Assembly: GCA_966249405.1 (NCBI GenBank)
Contig: CBINDO010000018.1
Coordinates: 1-55,731 of the forward strand
DNA length: 55,731 nt
Source of the DNA: SZUA-265 sp966249405
Lineage (GTDB): Bacteria; Myxococcota_A; Polyangia; Polyangiales; Polyangiaceae
Direction: 5' to 3'
The notes beneath the pieces were generated by a model that had not been told where the DNA came from, did no database searches, and saw nothing but the letters and a program-made list of their open reading frames with translations. Of this stretch, positions 41,662-50,400 are shown in pieces. Numbering within the stretch: the first letter of the stretch is position 1; each line of letters opens with the position of its first letter. Made by a program: the position numbers and the translations under genes.

Positions 41662-44475
41662 ATGAGCGAGACCCAGGATCCCCTGGCGACACCTTGGGCG
41701 TCCGAGTCAGACGCGGTCGCGAACGCACTTCACGTCGAAGTTGCGCGTGGCCTCGATCCACGAGAAGTCGCCGCACGCCGCGCGCGATACGGGCCAAACG
41801 AGATCGGCACTGCCAAACCAGTCCCCCGTTGGCGGAAGTTTTTGCGCGAGTTCCGCGACCCGCTGGTGTACTTGCTGTTGGGCTCGGTCGTCGTCTCGAC
41901 AGGAGCATGGGCCGTCGAAGGGGCGCGAGGTACCCCCGTAGAGGCAGTCGTAATCCTGGCGATTGTCCTCGCCAACGCGGTCTTGGGCTTCGTCCAAGAA
42001 GACCGAGCCGAACGTGCGGTTGCCGCCCTCCAGAAACTCGCAGCAACGACAGCAAGCGTCGTGCGCGGTGGGCAAGTAACGCGTATCGAATCGCGCGAGG
42101 TGGTGCCAGGGGACGTTCTGGTGCTCAACGAAGGTGACGCCATCCCGGCCGATGCCCGCCTCGTTCACTGCGCCAACCTCAAGGTCAACGAAGCATCACT
42201 CACCGGCGAGAGTGAACCCGCGCTCAAACAGACGCAATCGCTACCACTCGACACCCCGCTCGCGGACCGTCTCAACCTCGTCTTCAAAGGCACCGCAGTC
42301 GCGAGCGGCGTTGCGCGCGCCGTGGTCGTGCACACGGGGACCGCGACGGAAGTGGGTCACATCGCCCGACTCCTGGAAAACACGCGCGAAGAACGCAGCC
42401 CGATCGAACGCGAGATCGAACGCGTCGGCAAAACGCTGGGCATCGGGGTGCTCGTGGTGGCAGTCCTGGTCGTGGTAACCGTGTGGTTGACGGCGCCTCC
42501 TACGAACGTCCACGAAGCGATCGGAGTGCTCTTGTTGGGCGTCTCCTTGGCGGTAGCCGCGGTGCCTGAAGGGTTACCAGCAGTGTTGTCCGTCGTGCTC
42601 GCTATCGGCGTTCAGCGCATGGCCAAACAGCGGGCCATCGTGAAGAAGTTGTCGTCCGTCGAAACGCTCGGTTCCACGACCGTGATTTGCTCGGACAAGA
42701 CGGGGACGCTCACTTGCAACGAGATGACCGTGCAGCGTCTCGTGACATGCTCTGGAACCGTGGTCGTAAGTGGCGTAGGTTACGCACCAGAGGGTGCTTT
42801 GACGCGCGAAGACGGCGCGGCACCGGACGGCGCGCTGGCCGCCGAGGTGGAGTTGTTGTTGCGCTACGGCGCGCTCGCCAACAACGCGGAGCTCAACCAC
42901 ACGGGCTCGGAGTGGTCGATCCAGGGTGACCCGACGGAAGCCGCGCTGCTGGTTGCCAAACGCAAGTGGCGCCGGTCGGTCTCGGAGGATGCCATCCGAA
43001 TCGGCGAGATTCCATTCACCTCCGACCGTAAACTGATGAGTGTGGTCGTCGAGCACGGAGGGCGCGCCTGGCTCGTGACCAAAGGCGCGCCGGACGTGTT
43101 GTTGACGTTCACCACCGAAGAACAAGTCGGCAGCGGCGTGCAGGCGCTGACTCAGGAGCGAACGAGTCTCATCCTGTCTCAAGTGAACCTCTTGTCGGAT
43201 CAAGCGCTGCGTCCGCTGGCGGTGGCGTACAGGTACTTGACCCCCGAAGAATACCGCCAATGCAAGGACCCAACGCAGCCGGGCCTTGCCCCCTCCCTGG
43301 AGCAGAACCTGGTGTACGTGGGGTTGGTCGGTATGCTCGATCCGCCGCGCGCCGAAGCAGCAGCGGCGATCGCCGAAGCCCGAGGCGCCGGCATTCGAAC
43401 GGTGATGATCACGGGAGATCACCCACGAACCGCCGCGCGCATCGCCGAGCAACTCGGCTTGACGACGACACACGTAGTCACCGGGCAGGAGCTCGAGCGG
43501 TTGCCGCAAGAAGCACTGCAAGAGGAGGTCGCGCGCGCGTCCGTCTACGCCCGCGTGGCGCCGGAGCACAAGTTGCGGATCGTCACCGCGCTGCAAGCAC
43601 ACGGACAAGTGGTGGCGATGACCGGCGACGGCGTCAACGACGCTCCGGCGCTGAAGGCCGCCGACATCGGGATCGCCATGGGCATCACCGGCACGGACGT
43701 CTCGAAAGAGTCAGCCAAGATGATCTTAGCCGACGACAACTTCGCGACGATAATCTCCGCCGTTCGCGAAGGTCGACTGATCTTCCACAACATCAGCGGC
43801 TTCTTGCGTTACTTGCTCTCCTCGAACACCGGCGAGGTGTTCACCGTATTCTTTGGGGTGCTTGCCGCGCATTGGCTGGGATTGGTAACGCCCGGGGGCG
43901 ATCACATCTCACCACTCCTCGCAACGCAGATTTTGTGGATCAACCTGCTGACGGACGCAGCTCCGGCGCTCGCGCTGGGCATCGACCAAGCCGCGAGCAA
44001 CCTCATGGCGCGGCCACCTCGGTCGCCACGGTCGCGCATCATCGACGGCTCGATGTTGGGCTCGGTCGTGTTTTCGGGTGCAATCATGGCCACCTGTACC
44101 TTGACGACCCTCGACGCGCTGCTGCCCGGTGGCTTCATCGAGGGCACACGCAGCGTCTCCGAGGCACGCAGCGCAGCGTTCACCGTGCTGGTGTTGACCC
44201 AGCTTTTCAACTGCCTGAACTCACGTTCTCACACGACCAGCGCGTTCGTCGGGCTGTTCACGAACCCCTGGTTGTGGGCGGCACTGCTGACCTCCCTCGT
44301 GCTGCAGGTGCTCGTCATCCACCACCCTTGGCTCAACCACGCGTTCCAAACCACGCCTCTGTCGATGAGCGACTGGGGCATGTGCTCATTGGCGGCGAGC
44401 TTGGTGTTGGTTGGAGGTGAAGCTCGCAAATTCGTATCGCGGCGTTTCAGGCCCCTGCGAGTGATTCAGGCGTGA
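41662..44475 (+). CDS. Cation-transporting P-type ATPase (P2, SERCA-like)
   Basis: A 937-residue pump of P2 type. N-terminal cation-ATPase domain (1-60), TGES actuator loop (181-184), membrane motif VPEGLPA (301-307), phosphorylation site CSDKTGTLT with Asp345, KGAPDVLL in the nucleotide domain, and the hinge TGDGVNDAPALKAADIGIAMG. In the C-terminal helices NTGEVFTVFFG and WINLLTDAAPALALGID are the ion-binding positions expected for Ca2+ type pumps; Mn2+ or Na+ cannot be excluded. Ten C-terminal nucleotides overlap the convergent host-attachment-type gene. It starts after an AAAAGGA ribosome-binding site. Confidence 0.95.
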   Translation: MSETQDPLATPWASESDAVANALHVEVARGLDPREVAARRARYGPNEIGTAKPVPRWRKFLREFRDPLVYLLLGSVVVSTGAWAVEGARGTPVEAVVILAIVLANAVLGFVQEDRAERAVAALQKLAATTASVVRGGQVTRIESREVVPGDVLVLNEGDAIPADARLVHCANLKVNEASLTGESEPALKQTQSLPLDTPLADRLNLVFKGTAVASGVARAVVVHTGTATEVGHIARLLENTREERSPIEREIERVGKTLGIGVLVVAVLVVVTVWLTAPPTNVHEAIGVLLLGVSLAVAAVPEGLPAVLSVVLAIGVQRMAKQRAIVKKLSSVETLGSTTVICSDKTGTLTCNEMTVQRLVTCSGTVVVSGVGYAPEGALTREDGAAPDGALAAEVELLLRYGALANNAELNHTGSEWSIQGDPTEAALLVAKRKWRRSVSEDAIRIGEIPFTSDRKLMSVVVEHGGRAWLVTKGAPDVLLTFTTEEQVGSGVQALTQERTSLILSQVNLLSDQALRPLAVAYRYLTPEEYRQCKDPTQPGLAPSLEQNLVYVGLVGMLDPPRAEAAAAIAEARGAGIRTVMITGDHPRTAARIAEQLGLTTTHVVTGQELERLPQEALQEEVARASVYARVAPEHKLRIVTALQAHGQVVAMTGDGVNDAPALKAADIGIAMGITGTDVSKESAKMILADDNFATIISAVREGRLIFHNISGFLRYLLSSNTGEVFTVFFGVLAAHWLGLVTPGGDHISPLLATQILWINLLTDAAPALALGIDQAASNLMARPPRSPRSRIIDGSMLGSVVFSGAIMATCTLTTLDALLPGGFIEGTRSVSEARSAAFTVLVLTQLFNCLNSRSHTTSAFVGLFTNPWLWAALLTSLVLQVLVIHHPWLNHAFQTTPLSMSDWGMCSLAASLVLVGGEARKFVSRRFRPLRVIQA

Positions 44476-44930
44476 GCTGCCTTACCGAGGTTGTCGGCCA
44501 ACGCTTGCGACAGCTCGTGGGGGGTCAACCTCGTGTATTCGACGGTTTGCCAGACCGGTTGCACCTTTCGGCAGTTTCGGCTCAAGGCGTCGGCAAGCAG
44601 CGACTGCATCGAGTGCGTCACACACACGACGACGCGACTCGGCGCATGGACGAGATCGGCGAGCGTCACCGCGATGTGCTTGGCGAAACGGCGCCGCTCT
44701 TCGACGTCATGGTCATGCCGATGATCGTCGAAGGTGTGGTAACCCCCGCCGCCGATCGTGCTGCGAGGCATCGAATCCGAGTAGCGCTGCGACTCGGGGA
44801 GGCGTGCTTCGGGCCGAACCAGACTGCTAACCTCCGTCAACGACGGCAACCCGCGAGGCGACTCGCCGTCCACTTGAAAAACCCGCGCCGTCGAGGCGTC
44901 CACGGTCAAAACGAATGTGGGATTGGACAT
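44466..44930 (-). CDS. Host-attachment (baeRF-type) family protein
   Basis: A 154-residue protein. Its layout fits the 'protein required for attachment to host cells' family: N-terminal TFVLTVDASTARVFQV, a polar GGGYHTFDDHRHDHDVEERRRFAKHIA segment rich in His/Asp, and C-terminal VVCVTHSMQSLLADAL. These proteins are related to eRF1-like/archaeal release-factor folds, and the family name comes from an Agrobacterium gene; the actual role is uncertain. Its end overlaps the P-type ATPase gene by 10 nt in convergent orientation. Confidence 0.88.
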   Translation of the reverse strand: MSNPTFVLTVDASTARVFQVDGESPRGLPSLTEVSSLVRPEARLPESQRYSDSMPRSTIGGGGYHTFDDHRHDHDVEERRRFAKHIAVTLADLVHAPSRVVVCVTHSMQSLLADALSRNCRKVQPVWQTVEYTRLTPHELSQALADNLGKAAHA

Positions 44931-45470
44931 GTGAGGCCGTGTAGCAACGAACGTGCCGTTGGCAGGGCCGGTGGGGAAGACGGCCCTTCAGCTCCAGCCT
45001 CAGGATTGCCACCCATCCCCAGCACCCTCGCGTTAAGCCTTCGAAAGTAGGCCGGATTCGCGAGAACCGGACCGGAGCGTACATGGAAGTACGTGAGGAC
45101 CGGAAGCACAGCAATTCCAAGTAGTTTCGAAGGATCGCCGCGAGTGATGAAGGCGACGTGATGAGTCTTCAGGCTCCAGCTGCTCAGTGACATGCGTGAC
45201 TTTTCCGCGCACCGTGCAACCCTTGCGTGCAGTTTGTTTGCCTGGCGCCAGAAACGCCGATGATAAAGACCGTCTCGGAAACTGACCTAAACCCACGGTT
45301 CGGCTGTGTTGACCTTACCGCGATTGCCGCCGCTCCAGGTGTGAGGGCGTCCGAATCGCTACTTGTGCGGAAAACTATCAGCCGGTGGAACTGCTACAGT
45401 GCAGCGTTCGGTTCGACTGATCCGAACACTGGGGTTAGTCGGCCTAGATCTACATCCCGAACTTCGATCG
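44931..45470. other. 540-nt gap before the isoaspartyl peptidase gene
   Basis: No convincing gene on either strand; the few ORFs are short with poor composition. The right half is more AT-rich than the window average. Small structures: CGTAC-ATGGAA-GTACG near 45078, the 10-nt palindrome CTGGCGCCAG (45242-45251), and GTTCGG/CCGAAC (45406-45427, 10-nt loop). I could not tell whether a small RNA or decayed gene is present. Confidence 0.45.
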
Positions 45471-46394
45471 ATGAGCGCTCAATCCACCCCACTTTCCATC
45501 GCCGTTCACGGGGGCGCGGGAGCCGTAACTCGCGGGACCATCACTCCCGAGACCGAACGTGAGTATCACAGGGCGCTCGAGCAAGCGCTCTCGGCCGGCC
45601 ACGAGGTGCTCACCCGTGGCGGTACGAGTTTGGACGCCGTCGTCGCGGCGGTGATCTCGCTCGAAGACTGCCCGTTGTTCAACGCCGGTCGTGGTTCGGT
45701 CCTCAGCTACGACGGCACCGTGTTAACGGATGCGTCCGTGATGGCGGGCCACGATCTCTCGAGTGGCGCCGTCACCAACGTCGAGGGCGTCAAGAACCCC
45801 GTCGAGTTGGCGCGTTTGGTGATGACGTCACCCCACGTATTGTTGAGCGGAGCCGGCGCGGTGGAGTTTGCCCGAAGTCACGGCGTCGCGTTCGAGGCGA
45901 GTGACTATTTCGTGACGGAAGCTCGCCGCCAAGAGTGGGCCGCGGCTCGTGGTCTCCTCACGGGCTCCGCAACAACGCCGATCGGCGTGGGCACGGTGGG
46001 CGCGGTCGCGCTCGATCGGTCGGGGAACGTCGCGGCGGCGACCTCGACCGGCGGGATGATCCTCAAACGTTGGGGAAGAATCGGCGACTCGCCGATCATC
46101 GGCGCCGGGACCTACGCCGACAATCGTGCAGCCGCCGTCTCTGCAACCGGTCACGGTGAGATGTTCCTCCGCGTCGCAGCTGCACACGATGTGTGCGCCA
46201 AGCTCCGCTATCTCGGACTAGACCTCACGTCAGCGTGCCGCGCAGTGCTCGCCGAGGTTGCCGCGTTGGGTGGCAACGGCGGATTGATCGCCATCAGTCC
46301 TCGGGGCGACGTGGTGATGGAGTTCAACTCCGACGGCATGTATCGCGGCCAGATCGGCCCAGACGGCCAATTGTATACACGGATTTGGGACTGA
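45471..46394 (+). CDS. Isoaspartyl peptidase / L-asparaginase (Ntn hydrolase)
   Basis: The ATG at 45471 (MSAQSTPLSIAVHGGAG) gives 307 residues. Features: VHGGAGAV at the N-terminus, FNAGRGSVLSYDG (70-82), TDASVMAG, and the autocatalytic processing site IGVGTVGAVALD with the expected nucleophile Thr175. The precursor should cut itself between Gly174 and Thr175. TSTGGM follows (191-196), as in plant-type asparaginases. The enzyme removes isoaspartyl dipeptides from damaged proteins and hydrolyses asparagine. The length is close to E. coli IaaA. The upstream frame to 45363 is not part of the family. Confidence 0.93.
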   Translation: MSAQSTPLSIAVHGGAGAVTRGTITPETEREYHRALEQALSAGHEVLTRGGTSLDAVVAAVISLEDCPLFNAGRGSVLSYDGTVLTDASVMAGHDLSSGAVTNVEGVKNPVELARLVMTSPHVLLSGAGAVEFARSHGVAFEASDYFVTEARRQEWAAARGLLTGSATTPIGVGTVGAVALDRSGNVAAATSTGGMILKRWGRIGDSPIIGAGTYADNRAAAVSATGHGEMFLRVAAAHDVCAKLRYLGLDLTSACRAVLAEVAALGGNGGLIAISPRGDVVMEFNSDGMYRGQIGPDGQLYTRIWD

Positions 46395-46574
46395 ATCGCC
46401 AAAGCTCGCCTGGTCGGTGCTTCTCCAACACCGCCATCGATGGACAGTTGGCCAAAACTGCCCCTCGGGCACCCGCACCTGTTGCGCTTGGCCCCTGCTA
46501 GGATACGTTCGGCGCGCATCCGCCCGTCACCGGTCCCGTCGGTGACCCGCCGGCAGCCACCTCGAGCCACCCAC

Positions 46575-47393
46575 ATGTCCCATAGCTCTCCCCCGGCGGG
46601 GTCCAACCTCGCGTCCGCATCTGGACCTGCGCGCCCTCGCCTCTCTGCCCACGCGTACGCGCTGGGTGAACGCATCGACACCCGCGGGCTCGTGGGTGAA
46701 CGCTCGCTGTCGGGCTGCATCCCACTTTCCACGCGCCAGGGCACGGCGCTCGTATTTCGCTTCGGTTGCGTCGTCTTCTTCAACACGCCCAAAGAACAAC
46801 ACGGCGATCTGCTGAGCCAATTGAAACCCAACATCGTCGGCGCGTTCACTGACATCGCCGAAGAAACAGCGGAATTTCTACTCGCATCCGGTGAGCCCAC
46901 GCGAGTCGGCGAAGACGGCCTGTTGCTAGGCTCTCAGGACCTCGAGACCCTCTACACCATCGGCGACGTGCTCGCCAAAAGCGTTGCCCTCGAGTACTAC
47001 GAGCGACGCATCGCTACCGCCTTCGATAACCTAGAGCCACTCACGCTCGCCCTAGCAACCACCGGCGTGACCGTGGAGCGTTCCAAAACCCTAGTCCAAC
47101 ACATCGCCCAAGGCCTCCTCGCCGAACATCGCCTAACGGGACGCGTCGAAGTCGCCGAAAAACCCGACCTATTGTGGGACCGCGCGGACCTCGAGCGCGT
47201 CCACACTTGGTTGGTCCGCGAGTACGAGATCAAAGACCGCCAACTAGCCCTCGACCGCAAGTTAGCCCTCGTCTCCCGCACCGCCCAAGTCCTCCTCGAC
47301 CTCCTCAACGTCCGCCGCAGCCTCCGCGTCGAATGGTACATCGTATTCCTCATCATCGTAGAGGTCGTCTTGATGTTAGTCCTCCGCGAGTAA
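46575..47393 (+). CDS. RMD1/DUF155-family membrane protein
   Basis: The ATG at 46575 (MSHSSPPAGSN) gives 272 residues. The core matches the RMD1/YagE (DUF155) family: ALGERIDTRGL near the start, VFRFGCVVFFNTPKEQ, then a long helical part (LETLYTIGDVLAKSVALEYYE, read in parts) and, at the C-terminus, NVRRSLRVEWYIVFLIIVEVVLMLVLRE with one membrane segment. The family is found in bacteria and in eukaryotic mitochondria (Rmd1, Sif proteins); its biochemical function is not established. It is followed by a tandem hairpin repeat region. Confidence 0.92.
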   Translation: MSHSSPPAGSNLASASGPARPRLSAHAYALGERIDTRGLVGERSLSGCIPLSTRQGTALVFRFGCVVFFNTPKEQHGDLLSQLKPNIVGAFTDIAEETAEFLLASGEPTRVGEDGLLLGSQDLETLYTIGDVLAKSVALEYYERRIATAFDNLEPLTLALATTGVTVERSKTLVQHIAQGLLAEHRLTGRVEVAEKPDLLWDRADLERVHTWLVREYEIKDRQLALDRKLALVSRTAQVLLDLLNVRRSLRVEWYIVFLIIVEVVLMLVLRE

Positions 47394-47416
47394 CCACCGT
47401 CTCCCCAAATACCCGC

Positions 47417-47680
47417 CCCCTCACCGTCCGCACACTCTCCATAACCCAGCACGCCGTCAGCCCGTGCGCGCGCCCCCTCACCGTCCGCACCCCCTCCGCT
47501 CTTCCACCCCGCACGGCGTCAGCCCGTGCGCTCCGCACCTCACCGTCCGCACACTCTCGTTAACCCAGAACGGCGTCAGCCCGTGCGCTCCGCACCCGCC
47601 GTCCGCACACTCTCGTTACCACAGCACGGCGTCAGCCCGTGCGCTCCGCACCTCACCGTCCGCACCCCTCCGCCCCCCCG
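47417..47680. repeat. Four tandem ~57-nt repeats each carrying a small hairpin
   Basis: Copies share TCACCGTCCGCAC followed, about 20 nt later, by GCACGGCGTCAGCCCGTGCGC. The latter folds as GCACGG-CGTCAGC-CCGTGC. Hairpins lie at 47449-47467, 47511-47529, 47568-47586 and 47624-47642, spaced 62, 57 and 56 nt. A fifth TCACCGTCCGCAC begins at about 47653 without its hairpin. Some arms carry one mismatch. The array starts just after the RMD1 gene and contains no CRISPR-like spacer pattern. Confidence 0.85.
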
Positions 47681-47690
47681 AACCCCGCCG

Positions 47691-47816
47691 GTCTAACTGA
47701 GGGCGGCAGGGCGAGACCAAGCGAGGTCAGCGGCGCGTCGCCCGCAGCCTACTCCTGTAGGCGAGGACGCACGACGCTGAGATCGCGCCGGTATCGCCCT
47801 GCCGCCCCAGTTAGAC
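47691..47816. repeat. 126-nt imperfect palindrome before the end of argC
   Basis: The left arm (47691-47718, GTCTAACTGAGGGCGGCAGG start) and right arm (47790-47816, ending CCCCAGTTAGAC) are near-perfect inverted repeats over about 27 bp with three or four mismatches. Inside are further complementary pairs: TCAGCG / CGCTGA, GCGTC / GACGC and CCTAC-TCCT-GTAGG at the centre. The whole could fold into one long branched hairpin. It abuts and slightly overlaps the argC stop codon. Possible readings: a bidirectional terminator, a small structured RNA, or a palindromic mobile (REPIN/MITE-like) element. Confidence 0.8.
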
Positions 47817-48764
47817 GAGGAAGGTTGATTCGTCTACACCCATCATCAAGTTCAAGCACTGCACGGCGGCTCCCGACGCGCCTTTGCCCAAGTTGTCGAA
47901 GCGTACGCACACCATGCTGCGATGTTCATCGCCGAAGACGAACAGCTGAGCCCGGTTGGTGCCGTTACACGCCGTTGGGTCGAGGTAACCGTGGTCGATC
48001 GCCGGCTGCGCCTCGTACGGCATCACCTCGACGAATCGAGCCCCCGCGTAATGCTCGGCGTACAGTTCACGGAGCTGAGCGGCAGACGCCGGCCGAGCTA
48101 GTAGCCGTGAATAAACGGGCACCGACACGATCATACCACTGAAATAAGTAAACACCACCGGCTGAAAAATGGGCAGCGACAACAACCCGCACGACGCCTG
48201 CATCTCGGGCAGATGCTTGTGCGCCATGCTGAGCGCGTACGGCCGCGCGCCGCGCGTGCGCAAGGTAGCTTTGGGATCCTCCCACGTGCCGATCATCTGC
48301 TTGCCACCGCCGGAGTAGCCGGTCAGCGACTGGCACGTCACCGGATAATCGCGCCCCATCACGCCTCGCGAGACGAGCGGGTACACCGCCAGCGCGAACC
48401 CCGACGCGTGACAGCCCGGGACCGCGACGCGGCGCGACGTCTGGATCGCGGCGCGGTGCTGGTGAGACAGCTCCGGGATGCCGTAAGCCCACTCCGGGTG
48501 GGTGCGGTGCGCCGTCGACGCGTCGATGATCTTGGTGCGCGTATTGCCGGACTGGACGAGGCCGACGCTCTCTTTCGCCGCGTCGTCCGGAAGGCACAAG
48601 ATGACGTAGTCGGCCTCGTTGATGAGCCTAGCGCGCTCCTTCGCGTCTTTGCGTAGGGACTCGTCGATCGACAGCAGTGTCAGATCGGAACGGCGCTCGA
48701 GGTGCTCTTGGATCTTGAGACCGGTGGTGCCTACTTGGCCGTCGACGAAAACTCGCGCTGTCAT
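47811..48764 (-). CDS. argC: N-acetyl-gamma-glutamyl-phosphate reductase, type 2
   Basis: A 317-residue protein of the shorter type 2 ArgC branch. N-terminal NAD(P)-binding start (VFVDGQVGTTGLKI), ADYVILCLPDDAAK, the active-site Cys118 in VAVPGCHASGFALAVYP, and the later LTGYSGGGKQM and AYALSMAHKHLPE-like block (RPYALSMAHKHLPEM). It reduces N-acetylglutamyl phosphate to the semialdehyde in arginine synthesis. No other arginine gene is adjacent. The DUF434 gene upstream of the right side is on the same strand; a palindrome lies at the gene's 3' end. Confidence 0.94.
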   Translation of the reverse strand: MTARVFVDGQVGTTGLKIQEHLERRSDLTLLSIDESLRKDAKERARLINEADYVILCLPDDAAKESVGLVQSGNTRTKIIDASTAHRTHPEWAYGIPELSHQHRAAIQTSRRVAVPGCHASGFALAVYPLVSRGVMGRDYPVTCQSLTGYSGGGKQMIGTWEDPKATLRTRGARPYALSMAHKHLPEMQASCGLLSLPIFQPVVFTYFSGMIVSVPVYSRLLARPASAAQLRELYAEHYAGARFVEVMPYEAQPAIDHGYLDPTACNGTNRAQLFVFGDEHRSMVCVRFDNLGKGASGAAVQCLNLMMGVDESTFLV

Positions 48765-48796
48765 GCGAGCACATTACTCGACTGGACGTGCCGTTT

Positions 48797-49537
48797 CTAG
48801 AGGTTTCGTGACCCCTCGCCGCGCCCGGAGGTGCCGCCCAGGTCGACCACCCATGCGCCAAGGATGCGCCCTACGACTCGCCTCGCTAGGTTTACCCAAG
48901 ACCCACAACGATCCAACACGACGCCGTCGGCGCTCGCCACCAAACCCCCGCTGTCAATCAACACGCGATCCGCGTCGTGTTCGAGCACGATCTCGAGGTC
49001 GAACTCGTGGGACCACGTCTCACGCACGATACCGGCCAGCTTGCGAGTGTTGGACACCGGCGAGTCGAGCGCGAAGCAAACGCGCTCGATACCGATGGCA
49101 TGCAGTTCCTCTCCGATGGCTAGCAACGCGGGTCGCGTCTCTTCCACGCGTCGATAGTTGCCATGCACGCTAGCCAAGTCTCTTGCGCAGCCGTCCCTGC
49201 CCAGCAGTACGACGCCGCCGCCCAACGCGACCTCGATCGTCAAGAGCACGTTGAGTCCGTCGATCCAAAGCGGTTGCCCCGCACACGTCGACCTCTGCTT
49301 GTCGAGCCGACGCTGCAGCGCGGCGTCGGAGCAGCTACAGCGCATGACGGCGTCGCGTTGACGCAGCACGAGGTCGTGCCTGTCGCCGACCAACTTCAAC
49401 GCCGAGGGGTTGGCATAGCCACGGCTGAGCAGCCAGCTCAGTTCACTCGTTGCGGTCTGCAGTACGGGCTCACGGTCCGACCGAAACAGCTCGGCGTCTT
49501 TGGGGTGAGCGCCACGATGCGTCCGTGAATCCGACAC
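48797..49537 (-). CDS. DUF434/DUF5616-type protein
   Basis: A 246-residue protein counted from GTG 49537 (GAGG 10 nt upstream); the frame continues to 49591. It has the family block HRGAHPKDAELF, SELSWLLSRGYANPSALKLVGDRHDL (read in parts), and VMRCSCSD, then a second domain with DGLNVLLTIEVALGGGVVLLGRDGC and ALDSPVSNTRKLAG. Such two-domain proteins (DUF434 plus DUF5616) occur in archaea and some bacteria with no known function. The Asp/Asn/Cys clusters suggest nucleotide or metal binding (guess). It lies 32 nt upstream of argC on the same strand. Confidence 0.85.
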   Translation of the reverse strand: MSDSRTHRGAHPKDAELFRSDREPVLQTATSELSWLLSRGYANPSALKLVGDRHDLVLRQRDAVMRCSCSDAALQRRLDKQRSTCAGQPLWIDGLNVLLTIEVALGGGVVLLGRDGCARDLASVHGNYRRVEETRPALLAIGEELHAIGIERVCFALDSPVSNTRKLAGIVRETWSHEFDLEIVLEHDADRVLIDSGGLVASADGVVLDRCGSWVNLARRVVGRILGAWVVDLGGTSGRGEGSRNL

Positions 49538-49645
49538 ACGACCGTGCTGCCTCAATCGCCCGCGCGCCGTCAAGCGGCCCGATCCGTCCAAGCCACGTTT
49601 GGGTTGGCCTCCGCTTGGGCAAGCCCTGCGCTCCGGCGGCTCGCT

Positions 49646-49662
49646 ACCGGCCTGCGGCCGGT
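49646..49662. other. Hairpin in the gap between the DUF434 and lipoprotein genes
   Basis: ACCGGCC-TGC-GGCCGGT is a perfect 7-bp stem with a 3-nt loop in the 262-nt divergent gap (49538-49799). It is embedded in GC-rich sequence with no other signal that I can support. Confidence 0.5.
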
Positions 49663-49799
49663 TACGCTCGCCCTACGCGCGTGGTTGTCCTCAACTACAT
49701 CGCAAGTGGAGCAAAATACGCCGCAATTTGCCCCGGCGCCGCCGAATGTTGCGCAACAAACCGGCGGTCGCAAGCCGCGTTTCCTGCTACGGATCGGAC

Positions 49800-50336
49800 A
49801 TGGCGTCCACTCTTCGCACCAACACGTTCGGCTTGTTCCTCGGCACGGTTCTCGGCGCGACGCTCGCGGCTTGCACTCAGAACCTGGAGCCCGAAACGCC
49901 CACCGAAGAGTTCCGGCGCCGCGAGCCGGCGTGGATCTCGGGGCAAGTCATGGGCGTCGATCAGGTGCCCATCGACCAATACAACGACTCCACCGTGCAC
50001 GTCATCGTCACCACCGAAGGTGAACAGAAGGTGCGGCTCGCGCTCGGTCCGGGTTGGTACATGGACGAGAACGGGTTAACTTTCGCACCGCAACAGCACA
50101 TCCAATTTCAGGGCCAACCCGACCCGAACGGTACGTACGTCGCACGTTCCGTACGTAGCGGCGACCGCACCATCGAGCTCCGAAATCCGGACGGTTCGCC
50201 GCGCTGGCCAAACAAAACCGCGCCCGGCGGTTCGGCACCTCCCGCGGCACCAATCCCGCAACCGTCCGAGCCAGTGGCGCCCGTAGCCGAGCCCCCGCCT
50301 GGGCCGCCAGTAGCTCCCGCGCCCACCGCTCAGTGA
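49800..50336 (+). CDS. Small lipoprotein with a Pro-rich C-terminus
   Basis: I chose ATG 49800 (MASTLRTNTFGLF), giving 178 residues. Signal peptide ends in TLAAC, a plausible lipobox. The middle part (GQVMGVDQVPIDQYNDSTVHVIVTTEGEQ, read in parts, to VRSGDRTIELRNPDG) is beta-rich. The last ~35 residues are Pro/Ala/Val-rich (VAEPPPGPPVAPAPTAQ). I do not recognise a family. A segment with VHVIVTTEGEQKVRLALGPGWYMDE (read in parts) has the look of a short OB-fold or 'DNA-binding OB' pattern, but I cannot support that. It is upstream of the DUF6492 gene by 64 nt on the same strand. Confidence 0.75.
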   Translation: MASTLRTNTFGLFLGTVLGATLAACTQNLEPETPTEEFRRREPAWISGQVMGVDQVPIDQYNDSTVHVIVTTEGEQKVRLALGPGWYMDENGLTFAPQQHIQFQGQPDPNGTYVARSVRSGDRTIELRNPDGSPRWPNKTAPGGSAPPAAPIPQPSEPVAPVAEPPPGPPVAPAPTAQ

Positions 50337-50400
50337 CGGTCCGCGCGCGCTCCAACCAAACGCCTTGTTTTTCCGGCGAGCCCATCGTACCGGAGCCGCG

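Noticed and set aside
43260..44420. A 386-codon plus-strand open frame
   Set aside because: A different frame within the P-type ATPase gene, Arg-rich with no domain.
45406..45427. GGTTCGACTGATCC-like sequence as a tRNA T arm
   Set aside because: The stem is 6 bp with a 10-nt loop and there is no matching acceptor, D or anticodon arm.
47417..47680. Tandem repeats as a CRISPR array
   Set aside because: The repeated and variable parts are not cleanly separated, the 'spacers' are similar to one another, and no cas genes are nearby.
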